Shown here piece after piece: positions 1 through 13,007 of a stretch of 64,000 bases of DNA (position 1 is its first letter; the number at the start of each line of letters is the position of its first letter). The stretch is from Pseudorhodoferax sp. Leaf274. Its GTDB lineage: Bacteria; Pseudomonadota; Gammaproteobacteria; Burkholderiales; Burkholderiaceae_C. The notes under the pieces were generated by a model that worked only from the letters and a program-made list of their open reading frames with translations, made no database searches and was not told where the DNA came from. Location: assembly GCF_001422445.1 (NCBI RefSeq), contig NZ_LMNA01000001.1:914735-978734 (forward strand). Direction: 5' to 3'. The position numbers and the translations under genes are program-made.

Positions 1-757
1 CCAGCACGTTGCCGTTGGCCAGCGGCACCGGCGCGTGCTGGTGCGACACCACCGACGGCGGGATGTGCAGCTGCACGGCGCCGGTGGCCTTGTCCACGCC
101 GATGATGCCGGCCGTGGTGCGCAGGCTCATGAGCACGGTGCCGTCGGCCATGACGCCCAGGCCGTTGACCAGCGGCCAGTGGTAGCGGCCGAAGCCGGGG
201 TGGATCGGGAAGTCCTCGGGCTTCAGGTGCTCCCAGGCCTTCCACTCCCAGACGAGCTTGCCGGATCGGTCCACCTCGCGGATCACGTCGCCGTACATGG
301 CCTCGTTCTCGCCATGGGCCGTGCCGCCCGGCACGCGCGCGGCGAAGCCCTCGGGCACGGGCGCGCAGGCCGCATAGAGCAGGTTGCCGTTGGGCAGCCA
401 CTGCGCGTCGTGGTGGTGGGCCGGGTCCTGGTAGCGCCAGACGGTCTCGCCCTCGGGCGTGACCTCGTAGAAATCGCCGCCGTGCCACATCGACCAGGGT
501 GCGTAGCGGTCGGGCGAATCGGCGTGGCTGCCGTTGTAGCCCAGGTTGCCGTTCGCGAGGATCACCGCATGGCGGCCCGCGCGCACCGGCATCTGCCATG
601 CGTGCGCCACCCGGCCTTCCATGTCGATCAGGTAGACCTTGCCGCCGGCCGTCTGCGGCGCGATCAGCGTGTAGCCGCCCGCGCTGGCCGCCGGGTCGTG
701 GGCGATGAGGCCGACGCCGCGGCGTCGCTGGGTGATCTGGTCGACGGTGGTGGCCAT
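1..757 (-). CDS. arylsulfotransferase-family protein (partial, C-terminus beyond window)
   Basis: Reading left from an ATG at 757, an open frame of 252 codons runs off the left edge without a stop. The translation begins MATTVDQITQRR and contains repeated beta-propeller-like segments, including HHHDAQWLPNGNLLY and HWPLVNGLGVMADGTVL. This resembles the arylsulfotransferase (ASST/Arylsulfotran_2) family, whose members transfer sulfate between phenolic compounds or are uncharacterised propellers. No signal peptide is visible, unlike classical periplasmic ASST, so a cytoplasmic protein is likely. An AGGAG ribosome site precedes the start. It is divergent from the LysR gene at 876, which may control it. 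The family call is by motif feel only; the catalytic part may lie outside the window. Confidence 0.65.
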   Translation of the reverse strand, partial: MATTVDQITQRRRGVGLIAHDPAASAGGYTLIAPQTAGGKVYLIDMEGRVAHAWQMPVRAGRHAVILANGNLGYNGSHADSPDRYAPWSMWHGGDFYEVTPEGETVWRYQDPAHHHDAQWLPNGNLLYAACAPVPEGFAARVPGGTAHGENEAMYGDVIREVDRSGKLVWEWKAWEHLKPEDFPIHPGFGRYHWPLVNGLGVMADGTVLMSLRTTAGIIGVDKATGAVQLHIPPSVVSHQHAPVPLANGNVL

Positions 758-846
758 GGGTTGCTCCTGCAAGGTGTTGAAAAGCTGCGATGGCGCGAAC
801 TCTAGGGACCGGCGAGCGTCTGGAATAGCGGAACGTTTTTGCAGGG

Positions 847-867
847 GTGTAAAGAAATTTCTTACAC
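847..867. promoter_or_regulatory. near-palindrome in the LysR/arylsulfotransferase divergent region
   Basis: An imperfect inverted repeat with a GAAATTTC core flanked by GTGTAA(A) and TTACAC ends 8 bases before the LysR ATG. It overlaps a possible -10 (TACACT, 863-868). The T-N11-A style symmetry fits a LysR autoregulatory site. The binding protein is inferred from position. Confidence 0.45.
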
Positions 868-875
868 TGCGCCGC

Positions 876-1826
876 ATGCCCGCCATCTCACAGGCCTTCC
901 GCTGCTTCGACGAGGTGGCGCGCCGCGGCTCGGTGCGCAAGGCGGCCGAGACGCTGCACCTGACCGCCGCCGCCGTGAACCAGCAGGTGCTGAACCTGGA
1001 GGCCCAGGTGGGCGTGCCGCTGTTCGACCGGCTGCCGCGCGGCATGCAGCTGACCACCGCCGGCGAAATCATGATCGCGGCCGTGCGCCGCAGCCAGCGC
1101 GACTTCGACAACGCGCTGTCGCAGGTGGAAGACCTGCGCCAGGTGCGGCGCGGCCATGTCAACGTGGGCGTGCCCTACGCCACGGCCGAGCACCTGTTGC
1201 CGCAGGTGATCGAGAACGTGCAGCAGAGCCACCCCGACATCACGTTCAGTGTGCGCTCGGGCCATGGCGAGGCGCTGCAGCGCTGGGTCGCCAACGGTGA
1301 GATCGACGTGGCCTTCTGCCTGCGCCGCAAGCCGCCGCCGGGCGTGGAGGAGGTGCGCGCCTACGCCCAGCCGCTGGGCGTGGTCACGGCGCCCGGCCAC
1401 CCGTTGACGGCCGCGCCGCGCCTGCTGCGGCTGCGCGACTGCCTGGACCATCCGCTGATCCTGCTGTCACCCGAGATGGAGCTGCGCAGCCTGCTGGAGC
1501 GCGTGGACCCGCGGCTCACGCGGCTGGGGCGGCCGCTGGTGGAGACGAGTTCGGTGCCGATGGTCCGCCGCCTCGTGTCCGGCAGCCAGGCGGTGAGCTT
1601 CCTGGTGCCCGACAACGTGGCCGAGGACGTGGAGGCCGGCCGGCTGGTCTGGGTGGCGCTGGAAGACCAGGGCGCCGCGTTGTACAGCTGCATCTACCAG
1701 CGCTCGGGCTACTCCACAGCCGTGGCGATGGGCCTGTTCCTGGAAGCGCTGGACGTGGAGATCAACACGATCCGCGGACGCTTCGACACGCGGCACGCGC
1801 TGCGCTTGCAGGCGTTCGCGACCTGA
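876..1826 (+). CDS. LysR-family transcriptional regulator
   Basis: This 316-residue protein has the usual LysR length. An N-terminal winged helix (residues about 1-60, including RGSVRKAAETLHLTAAAV) is followed by an effector-binding domain. The GcvA-like N-terminus (AFRCFDEVARRGS) is typical of regulators of small divergent operons. It is transcribed away from the arylsulfotransferase-like gene, its likely target. The ATG at 876 fixes the canonical LysR start; no Shine-Dalgarno is visible, and a -10-like TACACT ends 7 bases upstream, so the mRNA may be leaderless. The inducer is unknown. Confidence 0.9.
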   Translation: MPAISQAFRCFDEVARRGSVRKAAETLHLTAAAVNQQVLNLEAQVGVPLFDRLPRGMQLTTAGEIMIAAVRRSQRDFDNALSQVEDLRQVRRGHVNVGVPYATAEHLLPQVIENVQQSHPDITFSVRSGHGEALQRWVANGEIDVAFCLRRKPPPGVEEVRAYAQPLGVVTAPGHPLTAAPRLLRLRDCLDHPLILLSPEMELRSLLERVDPRLTRLGRPLVETSSVPMVRRLVSGSQAVSFLVPDNVAEDVEAGRLVWVALEDQGAALYSCIYQRSGYSTAVAMGLFLEALDVEINTIRGRFDTRHALRLQAFAT

Positions 1827-1829
1827 GGC

Positions 1830-5094
<3,265 letters not shown>

Positions 5095-5101
5095 GGGCGG
5101 C

Positions 5102-6088
5102 TCAGGAGTCGGCCGTGAAGCCGATGCTCTTCACGTGCATGCGCCACTGCGCGTTCTCGGTGCGCAGGCGCTCGGCTAGCTCTTGGGCGGTCGAGGTCCG
5201 GGCGGTCATGCCGAAATCGGCCAGGCCGCGCGCAAAGTCGGGCTGGGCCACGGCCGCGCGCACCGCATCGCCGGCCCGCTGCACGATGGCGGCGGGCGTG
5301 CGGGCGGGCACGAACACGCCGAACCACTCGGTCATGTCCAGCGCCGGGTAGCCCTGCTCGCGGTAGGTGGGCAGCTGGGGCGCGAAGCTGCTGCGCTCGG
5401 TGCCCGAGACGGCCAGCAGCCGCAGCCGGCCCGACTGCAGGTGCGGCAGGTAGCTGCCCAGCACGGTGGAGTACGCGGCGATCTGGCCGCCCATCAGGTC
5501 CTGCAGGCCGGGCGCGTCGCCCTTGTAGGGCACGTGCGTGAACTCGAAGCCGGCGACCTTGCCCAGCAGGCTGCCCACCAGGTGGGGCGTGGAGCCCGCG
5601 GCCGGCGAGCCGAAGGCGGCCTTGCCCGGGTTGGCCTTGGCCCAGGCCACGAAATCCGGCAGGTTGTGCACGCTGTCGGGCACGGCCGGCCCGACGGCCA
5701 GCGCGAAGGGGAAGGTGCAGACCATGCCCACGGGCGCCACGTCCTCGTTGGCATAGGGCAGCTTGCGGTAGGTGTAGGGGTAGACGGTGAACGGTGCCGG
5801 CGGCGAGAGCAGCAGCGTGGCACCGTCGGGCGCGGCGTCCTTGAGCGCGTTGACGGCGATCTGCGTGCCCGCGCCGGGCTTGTTCTCGACGATCACGTTG
5901 GGCGCATAGACGCCGCGGAGCTTGTCGGCCAGGCGCCGCGCCACGTTGTCGGTGCTGCCTCCTGGCGGGAAACCCACCAGCAGGCGGGCCAGGTCGGCGG
6001 GCTGGGCCTGGGCGCCCCGGCCCCAGGCGGTGGCGCCCAGGGCGGCCAGGCTGCCCAGCTGGATGGTGAACTGGCGGCGTGTGCGCAT
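5102..6088 (-). CDS. Bug/TctC-family extracytoplasmic solute receptor
   Basis: This 328-residue secreted protein belongs to the tripartite tricarboxylate (TctC/Bug) receptor family, which is greatly expanded in Burkholderiales. The N-terminus carries a twin-arginine style signal (TRRQFT, hydrophobic stretch, GAQAQ). The mature part starts with LLVGFPPGGSTDNVARRL, the family's first ligand loop. No TctA/TctB membrane genes are adjacent, the usual orphan Bug arrangement. It precedes aacS by 7 bases. This suggests, but does not prove, that its ligand is a short organic acid such as acetoacetate or hydroxybutyrate. Confidence 0.92.
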   Translation of the reverse strand: MRTRRQFTIQLGSLAALGATAWGRGAQAQPADLARLLVGFPPGGSTDNVARRLADKLRGVYAPNVIVENKPGAGTQIAVNALKDAAPDGATLLLSPPAPFTVYPYTYRKLPYANEDVAPVGMVCTFPFALAVGPAVPDSVHNLPDFVAWAKANPGKAAFGSPAAGSTPHLVGSLLGKVAGFEFTHVPYKGDAPGLQDLMGGQIAAYSTVLGSYLPHLQSGRLRLLAVSGTERSSFAPQLPTYREQGYPALDMTEWFGVFVPARTPAAIVQRAGDAVRAAVAQPDFARGLADFGMTARTSTAQELAERLRTENAQWRMHVKSIGFTADS

Positions 6089-6240
6089 GTCTGCTGTCTC
6101 CTCGGGTCGTGGCGCCGGCCGTGCCAGGCCGGTGGGTGGGCCGCCACTGTGCCGCAGCGCGCGCGCAGGCCGTTGCGGTTTCCTGCTGCCGCTGTCGCGA
6201 AGCTGCGCGATCGAGGGAAAACCTGGGGCGCCGGCGCGGG

Positions 6241-7161
6241 TCAGCCCGTGCGCCGGTAGGCCGAGGGCGTCATCCCCCAATGCCGGCGGAAGGCGTGGCT
6301 GAAGTGCGCGGCCGACGGATGGCCCGTCTGCACGGCGATCTCCTCCAGCGGCTGGCGCGAGCCGCGCACCAGCCGGGCCGCCAGCTCCATGCGCTGCAGC
6401 TGCACCCAGGCGTGCGGCGTGGTGCCGAAGGAGGCCTTGAAGGCGCGCGCGAAGTGGAAGGGGCTCAACGCGGCCAGGGCCGCCAGGCGCGCCACCGGCC
6501 AGCGTTCGTGCAGGCTGCCTTGCACGGCCTCGGTCAGCTGCCGCATCTGGCGCATCGACAGGCTGCCTTGCGCGCGCGGCAGGCCGTGCGGTTGGGCGTA
6601 GCGCTCGACCAGGTGGATGGCGATGCCCATGGCGATGTGCTCGCCGAAGGCCGGGTTCAGCGACGCGCCGTTGTCCAGCGAGGCCAGCAGCAGCTCGGCG
6701 AAGGCGGCCAGCACCGGATCGCTGCGGCCGAAGCAGTTGCCCAGCACGACGTCGGTTCCGGCCGCCCGCTGCAGCCAGGCCGGCGACAGGTCGATATGGA
6801 TGTTGTCGCGTGCCGTGGTGCTGCGCCAGAAGCTGGGCGTGTCGGTGGGCAGGACCACGGCGTCGCCGCGCTGCCAGTGGGCCTGGCCCACCTGGTTGCC
6901 GTGGCGCTGCAGCAGGCGCGTCGGCGGGCCGTTGCGCAGCAGGATGGCGTGGTTGCCCTGCGGGGGCACGTACAGGTCGCCGAGCGGCCCCACCTGGTGC
7001 CAGACGGCCAACCCCTGCCAGGGGCGGCCCGCGCTGGAGCGGCGCACGTGGTCGGGCAGGCTCTGCCAGGGCTGCTCCATCCGCACGCCGTCGAGCGCAT
7101 GCCAGCGCGAGGCATCGAAGCCGTCGATGGGCAGGTCGTGGGCGGTGGCGCGGGGCGGCAT
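6241..7161 (-). CDS. AraC-family transcriptional regulator
   Basis: The 306-residue protein ends in the two-helix AraC DNA-binding domain: LAALAALSPFHFARAFKASFG for the first helix pair, then VQTGHPSAAHFSHAFRRHWG for the second. The N-terminal 190 residues would form the sensing domain. The ATG at 7161 is preferred over the GTG at 7194 because a CATAGT -10-like hexamer overlaps that GTG. It lies upstream of the Bug receptor-aacS operon on the same strand and is its probable regulator. The effector is unknown. Confidence 0.88.
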   Translation of the reverse strand: MPPRATAHDLPIDGFDASRWHALDGVRMEQPWQSLPDHVRRSSAGRPWQGLAVWHQVGPLGDLYVPPQGNHAILLRNGPPTRLLQRHGNQVGQAHWQRGDAVVLPTDTPSFWRSTTARDNIHIDLSPAWLQRAAGTDVVLGNCFGRSDPVLAAFAELLLASLDNGASLNPAFGEHIAMGIAIHLVERYAQPHGLPRAQGSLSMRQMRQLTEAVQGSLHERWPVARLAALAALSPFHFARAFKASFGTTPHAWVQLQRMELAARLVRGSRQPLEEIAVQTGHPSAAHFSHAFRRHWGMTPSAYRRTG

Positions 7162-7218
7162 GGGGGCGGTCGGGTGCGGGTCTCCGGCGCGCACTATGGT
7201 CCGCCGGCCGGCGCCGCG

Positions 7219-8343
7219 TCAAGCCGCGGGCAGGCGCTCCAGCAGCATCGCATCCCCATAGCTGAAGAAGCGGTAGCCCTGGTCGATGGCGTGGCGGTAC
7301 AGGCCCATGATGTGTTCGTAGCCCGCGAAGGCCGAGACCAGCATCATCAACGTGGACTTGGGCAGGTGGAAGTTGGTCAGCAGCAGGTCGACCACCTGGA
7401 AGCGGTGGCCGGGGCGGATGAAGATGTTCGTCTCGCCCTCGGTCCGGCCGGTCTGCGCCCACGACTCCAGCGTGCGCACGGTCGTCGTGCCCACGGCGAG
7501 GATGCGGCCCCCCTGGGCGCGCGTGCGCTCGAGCGCGGCCAGCGTGGCGGGCGGGATCGCATACCACTCGCTGTGCATGCGGTGCGCGTCCAGGTCCTCG
7601 GTCTTGACGGGCTGGAAGGTGCCGGCGCCCACGTGCAGCGTGACGCTGGCGCGGCCCACGCCGCGCGCCTCCAGGGCCGCCAGCACGCCTTCGTCGAAGT
7701 GCAGCGCGGCCGTGGGCGCGGCCACGGCGCCGGGCGCGCGCGCGAACACGGTCTGGTAGCGCTGGGCGTCCTCGGCCGAGTCGCTGTGCGTGATGTAGGG
7801 CGGCAGCGGCACGTGGCCGTGCGCGGCCATGAGCGCGTGTGGCGTCTCGCCGGCCGGGCCCGTGAAGGCCAGGCGGAACAGCGCGCCATCCTCGTCCGGC
7901 CAGCGGCCCAGCAGCCGGGCCGTGAAGCCGCCGGCCATGCGCAGCAGCGTGCCCACAGGCGGCTTCTTGCTGACCTTCATGTGGGCCACGACCTCACCAT
8001 GCCCCCAGGTCCGTCCTGCGGCCGGCCCGCCCCCCGAGGGGGGCAACAAAGCTTGGGGCGGCCCGGCGCTTTGTTGGCCGGTGAGCACGCGCTCGACCAG
8101 CAGTTCGAGCTTGCCGCCGCTGGGCTTCTCGCCGAACAGCCGGGCCTTGACGACCTGGGTGTCGTTGAAGACCAGCAGGTCGCCCGGGTTCAGCAGTGCG
8201 GGCAGCGTGCGGAAGATGCGGTCGGTGGGGGAGGGGCCGCGCCCGTCGAGCAGGCGCGAGGCGCTGCGCTCCGCGGCCGGGTGCTGCGCCACCAGTTCGG
8301 GCGGCAGCGTGAAATCGAAATCGGAAAGGGTGTAGGAGCGCAT
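7219..8343 (-). CDS. queA: S-adenosylmethionine:tRNA ribosyltransferase-isomerase
   Basis: This 374-residue enzyme transfers and isomerises the ribose of SAM onto preQ1-tRNA, giving epoxyqueuosine. It starts with [20 protein letters not shown] and contains the family blocks [26 protein letters not shown] and SEWYAIP. It is about 25 residues longer than typical QueA. The excess is one block after ELLVERVL, encoded by a palindromic GC-rich element (8002-8082) inserted in frame between two beta strands. Downstream homology resumes with [11 protein letters not shown]. It is divergent from the TIGR01777 epimerase gene. Function is certain by family; the insertion should be tolerated because the rest is intact. 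Confidence 0.96.
   Translation of the reverse strand: MRSYTLSDFDFTLPPELVAQHPAAERSASRLLDGRGPSPTDRIFRTLPALLNPGDLLVFNDTQVVKARLFGEKPSGGKLELLVERVLTGQQSAGPPQALLPPSGGGPAAGRTWGHGEVVAHMKVSKKPPVGTLLRMAGGFTARLLGRWPDEDGALFRLAFTGPAGETPHALMAAHGHVPLPPYITHSDSAEDAQRYQTVFARAPGAVAAPTAALHFDEGVLAALEARGVGRASVTLHVGAGTFQPVKTEDLDAHRMHSEWYAIPPATLAALERTRAQGGRILAVGTTTVRTLESWAQTGRTEGETNIFIRPGHRFQVVDLLLTNFHLPKSTLMMLVSAFAGYEHIMGLYRHAIDQGYRFFSYGDAMLLERLPAA
8002..8082. repeat. palindromic GC-rich repeat inserted in frame within queA
   Basis: About 81 bp that has no counterpart in ordinary QueA. It contains GCCCCCC/GGGGGGC arms (8029-8035 and 8038-8044) and a CAACAAAGC/GCTTTGTTG inverted repeat (8044-8052 and 8068-8076). It looks like a small dispersed palindromic element of Comamonadaceae intergenic regions that landed in a coding gene without breaking the frame. 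No second copy was found in this window. Confidence 0.65.
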
Positions 8344-8425
8344 GGGCTTGAGGGCCGGACGGGCCCGTTCCAAGAAGGGGCGGGATTCTCCCATGGGCCC
8401 GCGGGCGGCGGGCACAATGCCCGCC

Positions 8426-9367
8426 ATGACCCTTGCCAGCGAACCGATCCGCTTCGGCGCCGCCCCGCAGCACGTGCTGGTCACGGGCGGGACCGGCTTC
8501 ATCGGCCGGCTGCTGGTGCAGGCGCTGCAGCGCGACGGGCACCGCGTGAGCGTGTGGACGCGCGATCCGGCCGCGGCGGCCGGCCGCTTCGGGCCCGGTG
8601 TGTCCTGCGTGGACGCACTGGACCGTCTTGCGCCCTGCGACGTGGTGGTCAACCTGGCCGGCGCGCGCATCCTGGGCTGGCCGTGGACGGCGTCCCGCCG
8701 CGCCACCTTGCTGGCCAGCCGTGAAGGGCTCACGCAGCGCCTGGTCGGCTGGATGGCCACGCAGCCGCGCAAGCCCGCGCTGCTGCTGTCGGCCTCGGCC
8801 ATCGGCTACTACGGCGTGCAGCCGCAGGGCGACGATGCCCCGCGGACCGAGAGTGCGCCGCCGCAGCCCATCTTCATGTCGCAGCTGTGCCAGCGCTGGG
8901 AACAGGCGGCCCTGCGCGCCGCCGACCTGGGCGTGGCCGTGGTGCGCCTGCGGCTGGGCGTGGTGCTGGGGCGCGAGGGTGCCCTGCCGCAGATGCTGCT
9001 GCCGATCCGCCTGGGCCTGGGCGGCCCCCTGGCCGGCGGCAGGCAGTGGTTCAGCTGGGTGCATGTGCACGACGTGCTGCGCGCCATCGGCCACACCTGG
9101 ACGCTTGCGCACGCCGCCGGTGCCACGCCGGTCTACAACGTCACCGCGCCCGGCGCGCTGCGCCAGGCCGAGTTCAGCCGCACCGCGGCGCGCCAGCTGG
9201 GCCGGCCCAGCTGGCTGCCCACGCCGGGGCTGCCGCTGCGCCTGGCCCTGGGCGAGCAGGCGGAGCTGCTGACCGAAGGCCAGCGCGTGCTGCCGCAGCA
9301 GCTGCTGGCCAGCGGCTTCGCGTTCCGCTTCCCGGACGCCGAGTCCGCGCTCGAGGACCTCTGCTGA
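8426..9367 (+). CDS. TIGR01777-family NAD-dependent epimerase
   Basis: This 313-residue short-chain dehydrogenase-like protein belongs to the YfcH/SDR39U1 group. It has the dinucleotide motif TGGTGFIG near the N-terminus, SASAIGYYG in the active-site strand, and the C-terminal family domain with [21 protein letters not shown]. The physiological substrate of this family is unknown. The ATG at 8426 is chosen because a CACAAT hexamer (8413-8418) ends 7 bases upstream; an ATG at 8417 overlaps that hexamer. Its stop is 2 bases before the recG start. Confidence 0.9.
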   Translation: MTLASEPIRFGAAPQHVLVTGGTGFIGRLLVQALQRDGHRVSVWTRDPAAAAGRFGPGVSCVDALDRLAPCDVVVNLAGARILGWPWTASRRATLLASREGLTQRLVGWMATQPRKPALLLSASAIGYYGVQPQGDDAPRTESAPPQPIFMSQLCQRWEQAALRAADLGVAVVRLRLGVVLGREGALPQMLLPIRLGLGGPLAGGRQWFSWVHVHDVLRAIGHTWTLAHAAGATPVYNVTAPGALRQAEFSRTAARQLGRPSWLPTPGLPLRLALGEQAELLTEGQRVLPQQLLASGFAFRFPDAESALEDLC

Positions 9368-9369
9368 GC

Positions 9370-11424
9370 GTGCCTGCCGACCGACCGCGCGAGAGCCCGG
9401 CGCAGCGTGCGCTGAGGAAGCTGGGGCTCGACCGGCCCATCGACCTGGCCCTGCACCTGCCGCTGCGCTACGAGGACGAGACCCGCATCGTGCCGCTCGC
9501 CGACGCGCACGACGGCGCCGTGGTGCAGATCGCCGCCACCGTGGTCGGCAGCGAGATCCGCCCCGGCCCGCGGCGCCAGCTGCTCGTGACCGTGGACGAC
9601 GGCACCGACCGCTGCCTGCTGCGCTTCTTCAGCTTCTACCCCTCGCACCAGAAGGCGCTGGCGCCGGGCGCGCGCATCCGCGTGCGCGGCGAGGTGCGCG
9701 GCGGCTTCGCGGGGCGGCAGATGCTGCACCCGCAGTTCCGCCCCGACACGGGCGAGCTGCCGACCGCGCTCACGCCCGTCTACCCCACGACGGCAGGGCT
9801 GCCGCAGAGCTACCTGCGCAAGGCCGTGCTGGCCGGGCTGGCGCGGGCCGACCTGTCGGAGACGCTGCCGCCCGCGGCCGCCGGCGGCCAGTGGAGCCTG
9901 CGCGCGGCGCTGGACTTCCTGCACCACCCCACGCCCGAGGTGTCGCTGGCCGCGCTGGAAGACCGCAGCCACCCGGCCTGGCAGCGGCTCAAGGCCGAGG
10001 AACTGCTGGCGCAGCAGCTGTCGCAGCTGACGGCCAAGCGCGAGCGCGACAAGCTGCGCGCACCGCGGCTGGCCGCCATCGCGGGCGGCGTGCGCGACGG
10101 CCTGATGGCGGCGCTGCCCTTCGCGCTGACCGGCGCACAGCAGCGCGTGGTGGCCGAGATCGCGGCCGACCTCGCGCGGCCCCAGCCCATGCACCGGCTG
10201 CTGCAGGGCGACGTGGGCTCGGGCAAGACCGTGGTCGCCGCGCTGGCCGCGGCGGTCTGCATGGACGCCGGCTGGCAGTGCGCGCTGATGGCGCCCACCG
10301 AGATCCTGGCCGAGCAGCATTTCCGCAAGCTGGCCGACTGGCTGGCGCCGCTGCTGGCCGCGCGCGGCCGTTCCATCGCGTGGCTGGGCGGGGGCCAGAA
10401 GAAGAAGGAGCGCAAGACCCAGCTGGCGCGCATCGCCAGCGGCGAGGCCGCGCTGGTGGTCGGCACCCACGCGGTGATCCAGGACAAGGTGCAGTTCCAG
10501 CGCCTGGCGCTGGGCGTGATCGACGAGCAGCACCGCTTCGGCGTGGCGCAGCGCCTGGCGCTGCGGGCCAAGCTCGCGCACGGCGGCCAGGAGCCGCACC
10601 TGCTGATGATGAGCGCCACGCCCATCCCGCGCACGCTGGCCATGAGCTACTACGCCGACTTGGACGTCTCCACCATCGACGAGCTGCCGCCCGGCCGCAC
10701 GCCCATCGTCACGCGCGTGGTGCACGAGGGCCGGCGCGACGAGGTGGTGGCGCGCATCGCCGAGCAGCTGGCCGAGGGCCGGCAGGTCTACTGGGTCTGC
10801 CCGCTGATCGAGGAGAGCGAGGCCGTCGACCTGGTCAACGCCACGGCCACGCACGCCGAGCTGTCCGACGCGCTGCCCGGCGTGCTGGTCGGCCTGCTGC
10901 ACGCGCGCATGGCGGGCGCCGAGAAGAAGGCCGTCATGCAACTGTTCACCGAAGGCCTCATGGGCGTGCTGGTCAGCACCACCGTGATCGAGGTCGGCGT
11001 GGACGTGCCCAACGCCTCGCTGATGGTGATCGAGCATGCGGAGCGCTTCGGCCTGTCGCAATTGCACCAGCTGCGCGGGCGCGTGGGCCGTGGCGCAGCA
11101 GCTTCGGCCTGCGTGCTGCTTTACTCGACGGGCGATGCGCCGCGCCTGGGCGAGACGGCGCGTGCGCGCCTGAAGGCCATGGCCGAGACCACCGACGGCT
11201 TCGAGATCGCGCGGCGCGACCTGGAGATCCGCGGACCGGGCGAGTTCCTGGGCGAGCGCCAGTCCGGTGCGCCGCTGCTGCGCTTCGCCGACCTGGAGGA
11301 AGACGCCGGCCTGCTGGCTTGGGCGCGCGAACTGGCGCCGCAGATGCTGGACGGCAGCCCGGCGCTGGCCGAGCGCCATGTGCACAGATGGCTGGGCGGA
11401 AAAGCGGAATTCCTCAAGGCTTGA
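9370..11424 (+). CDS. recG: ATP-dependent DNA helicase RecG
   Basis: This 684-residue branched-DNA helicase rescues stalled forks and processes Holliday junctions. The order is an N-terminal wedge/OB domain (about 1-200), then helicase motifs GDVGSGKT (I), MAPTEILAEQHF (Ia), DEQHRFG (II), MSATPIPRTLA (III) and QLRGRVGR (VI), ending in the TRG region. The GTG start at 9370 follows the epimerase stop by 2 bases, suggesting co-translation. The length is normal for the family. Confidence 0.96.
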   Translation: MPADRPRESPAQRALRKLGLDRPIDLALHLPLRYEDETRIVPLADAHDGAVVQIAATVVGSEIRPGPRRQLLVTVDDGTDRCLLRFFSFYPSHQKALAPGARIRVRGEVRGGFAGRQMLHPQFRPDTGELPTALTPVYPTTAGLPQSYLRKAVLAGLARADLSETLPPAAAGGQWSLRAALDFLHHPTPEVSLAALEDRSHPAWQRLKAEELLAQQLSQLTAKRERDKLRAPRLAAIAGGVRDGLMAALPFALTGAQQRVVAEIAADLARPQPMHRLLQGDVGSGKTVVAALAAAVCMDAGWQCALMAPTEILAEQHFRKLADWLAPLLAARGRSIAWLGGGQKKKERKTQLARIASGEAALVVGTHAVIQDKVQFQRLALGVIDEQHRFGVAQRLALRAKLAHGGQEPHLLMMSATPIPRTLAMSYYADLDVSTIDELPPGRTPIVTRVVHEGRRDEVVARIAEQLAEGRQVYWVCPLIEESEAVDLVNATATHAELSDALPGVLVGLLHARMAGAEKKAVMQLFTEGLMGVLVSTTVIEVGVDVPNASLMVIEHAERFGLSQLHQLRGRVGRGAAASACVLLYSTGDAPRLGETARARLKAMAETTDGFEIARRDLEIRGPGEFLGERQSGAPLLRFADLEEDAGLLAWARELAPQMLDGSPALAERHVHRWLGGKAEFLKA

Positions 11425-11446
11425 TGGCGCAGGCGAAAATGCCTTC

Positions 11447-12403
11447 ATGACACTGACCGAGTTGAAGTACATCGTCGCCGTTGCCCGCGAGAAGCACTTC
11501 GGCAAGGCTGCCGAAGCCTGCTTCGTCTCGCAGCCCACGCTGTCGGTGGCCATCAAGAAGCTCGAAGAGGAGCTGGACCTCAAGCTGTTCGAGCGCAGCG
11601 CCAACGAGGTCACGGTCACGCCGCTGGGCGAGGAGATCGTGCGCCAGGCGCAGAGCGTGCTGGAGCAGGCGGCCAACATCAAGGAGATCGCCAAGCGCGG
11701 CAAGGACCCGCTGGCCGGCCCGCTCAAGCTCGGCGTGATCTACACCATCGCCCCCTACCTGCTGCCCGACCTGGTGCGCCAGGCCATCGCGCGCACGCCG
11801 CAGATGCCATTGATGCTGCAGGAGAACTTCACGGTCAAGCTGCTCGAATCGGTGCGCACCGGCGAGCTCGATTGCGCCATCATGGCCGAGCCCTTCCCCG
11901 ATGCCGGCCTGGCCATCGCGCCGCTGTACGACGAGCCCTTCGTGGCCGTGGTGCCCACCAGCCACCCGCTGGCCGCGCAGGACCACATCACGGCCGCGCA
12001 ACTCAAGGCCGAGACCATGCTGCTGCTGGGCAACGGCCATTGCTTCCGCGACCACGTGCTGGAGGTCTGCCCCGAGTTCGCGCGCTTCTCCAGCGACGCC
12101 GAGGGCATCCGCCGCAGCTTCGAAGGCTCCTCGCTGGAGACCATCAAGCACATGGTGGCCGCCGGCATGGGCGTGACGCTGGTGCCGCGCCTGGGTGTGC
12201 CGAGCGAGGCGCTGGACCGCAGCAAGGGCAAGCGCAAGCGGGCCGACGAGCCCTATGTGAAGTACCTGCCCTTCGACGGCGACCCGCCCACGCGCCGCGT
12301 GGTGCTGGCCTGGCGCCGCAGCTTCACGCGCTACGAGGCCATCGCCGCGCTGCGCAACGCGATCTATGCCTGCGAGCTGCCGGGCGTGAAGCGCCTGTCC
12401 TGA
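11447..12403 (+). CDS. oxyR: hydrogen peroxide sensor OxyR
   Basis: This 318-residue LysR-type regulator is activated by disulfide formation. The redox cysteines fall at residues 199 and 208 in [14 protein letters not shown], the same numbers as in E. coli OxyR. The N-terminal winged helix ([18 protein letters not shown]) is intact. It lies 22 bases after recG, a common recG-oxyR pairing in betaproteobacteria. A GAAAAT hexamer (11435-11440) ends 6 bases before the ATG and no ribosome site is visible. dps, a classic OxyR target, follows directly. Confidence 0.96.
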   Translation: MTLTELKYIVAVAREKHFGKAAEACFVSQPTLSVAIKKLEEELDLKLFERSANEVTVTPLGEEIVRQAQSVLEQAANIKEIAKRGKDPLAGPLKLGVIYTIAPYLLPDLVRQAIARTPQMPLMLQENFTVKLLESVRTGELDCAIMAEPFPDAGLAIAPLYDEPFVAVVPTSHPLAAQDHITAAQLKAETMLLLGNGHCFRDHVLEVCPEFARFSSDAEGIRRSFEGSSLETIKHMVAAGMGVTLVPRLGVPSEALDRSKGKRKRADEPYVKYLPFDGDPPTRRVVLAWRRSFTRYEAIAALRNAIYACELPGVKRLS

Positions 12404-12476
12404 TCCGGCGCAAGCCCGGCAGGCGCCTATCGCCCGCATGTTAAAAAACCACCCTTTGTCTCAACAGGAGCACGAC

Positions 12477-13007
12477 ATGGCCAAGAAGAAGTCCAGCACC
12501 GGCAAGCTCATCGCGCTGCCCACCGGCGGCGCGCCCGCCATCAACATCGGCATCAGCGAGAAGGACCGCGAGGCCATCGCCAAGGGCCTGTCGCGCCTGC
12601 TGGCCGACACCTACACGCTGTACCTGACCACGCACAACTTCCACTGGAACGTGACCGGTCCCATGTTCAACACGCTGCACGCGATGTTCATGGCGCAGTA
12701 CACCGAGCTGTGGAATGCGGTGGACCCGGTGGCCGAGCGCATCCGCTCGCTGGGCCACAAGGCACCGGGCTCCTACGCCCAGTTCGGCGCGCTGACCAGC
12801 CTGGCCGATGCACCGACCGAGCCGCCGGCCGCGCTGGAGATGGTGCGCATCCTGGTCAAGGGCCACGAGGCCGTGGCCCGCACCGCGCGCGAGCTGTTCC
12901 CCATCGCCGACAAGGCCAGCGACGAGCCCACGGCCGACCTGCTGACCCAGCGCCTGACCGTGCACGAGCAGACCGCCTGGATGCTGCGCTCGCTGCTCGA
13001 GGAGTAA
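12477..13007 (+). CDS. dps: DNA-binding protein from starved cells (Dps ferritin)
   Basis: This 176-residue Dps-family mini-ferritin oxidises Fe(II) with peroxide and protects DNA. The ferroxidase-site segments [13 protein letters not shown] and the downstream [15 protein letters not shown], with the expected His, Asp and Glu ligands, are present. The lysine-rich N-terminus (MAKKKSS) would aid DNA binding. The ATG at 12477 follows an AGGAG site; an in-frame ATG at 12438 lacks one. Placement just after oxyR implies peroxide-inducible expression. Confidence 0.95.
   Translation: MAKKKSSTGKLIALPTGGAPAINIGISEKDREAIAKGLSRLLADTYTLYLTTHNFHWNVTGPMFNTLHAMFMAQYTELWNAVDPVAERIRSLGHKAPGSYAQFGALTSLADAPTEPPAALEMVRILVKGHEAVARTARELFPIADKASDEPTADLLTQRLTVHEQTAWMLRSLLEE

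Noticed and set aside
5102-7567. An 821-codon leftward frame ending in the Bug receptor
   Set aside because: Only the last 328 codons look like protein; the rest crosses the AraC gene out of frame, so it is not a fusion.
6079-8724. An 881-codon rightward open frame
   Set aside because: It runs antisense to the AraC regulator and queA and has shadow composition with no family resemblance.
9133-11727. An 864-codon leftward frame opposite recG
   Set aside because: It is antisense to an intact helicase gene and has His/Gln/Arg-rich shadow composition.
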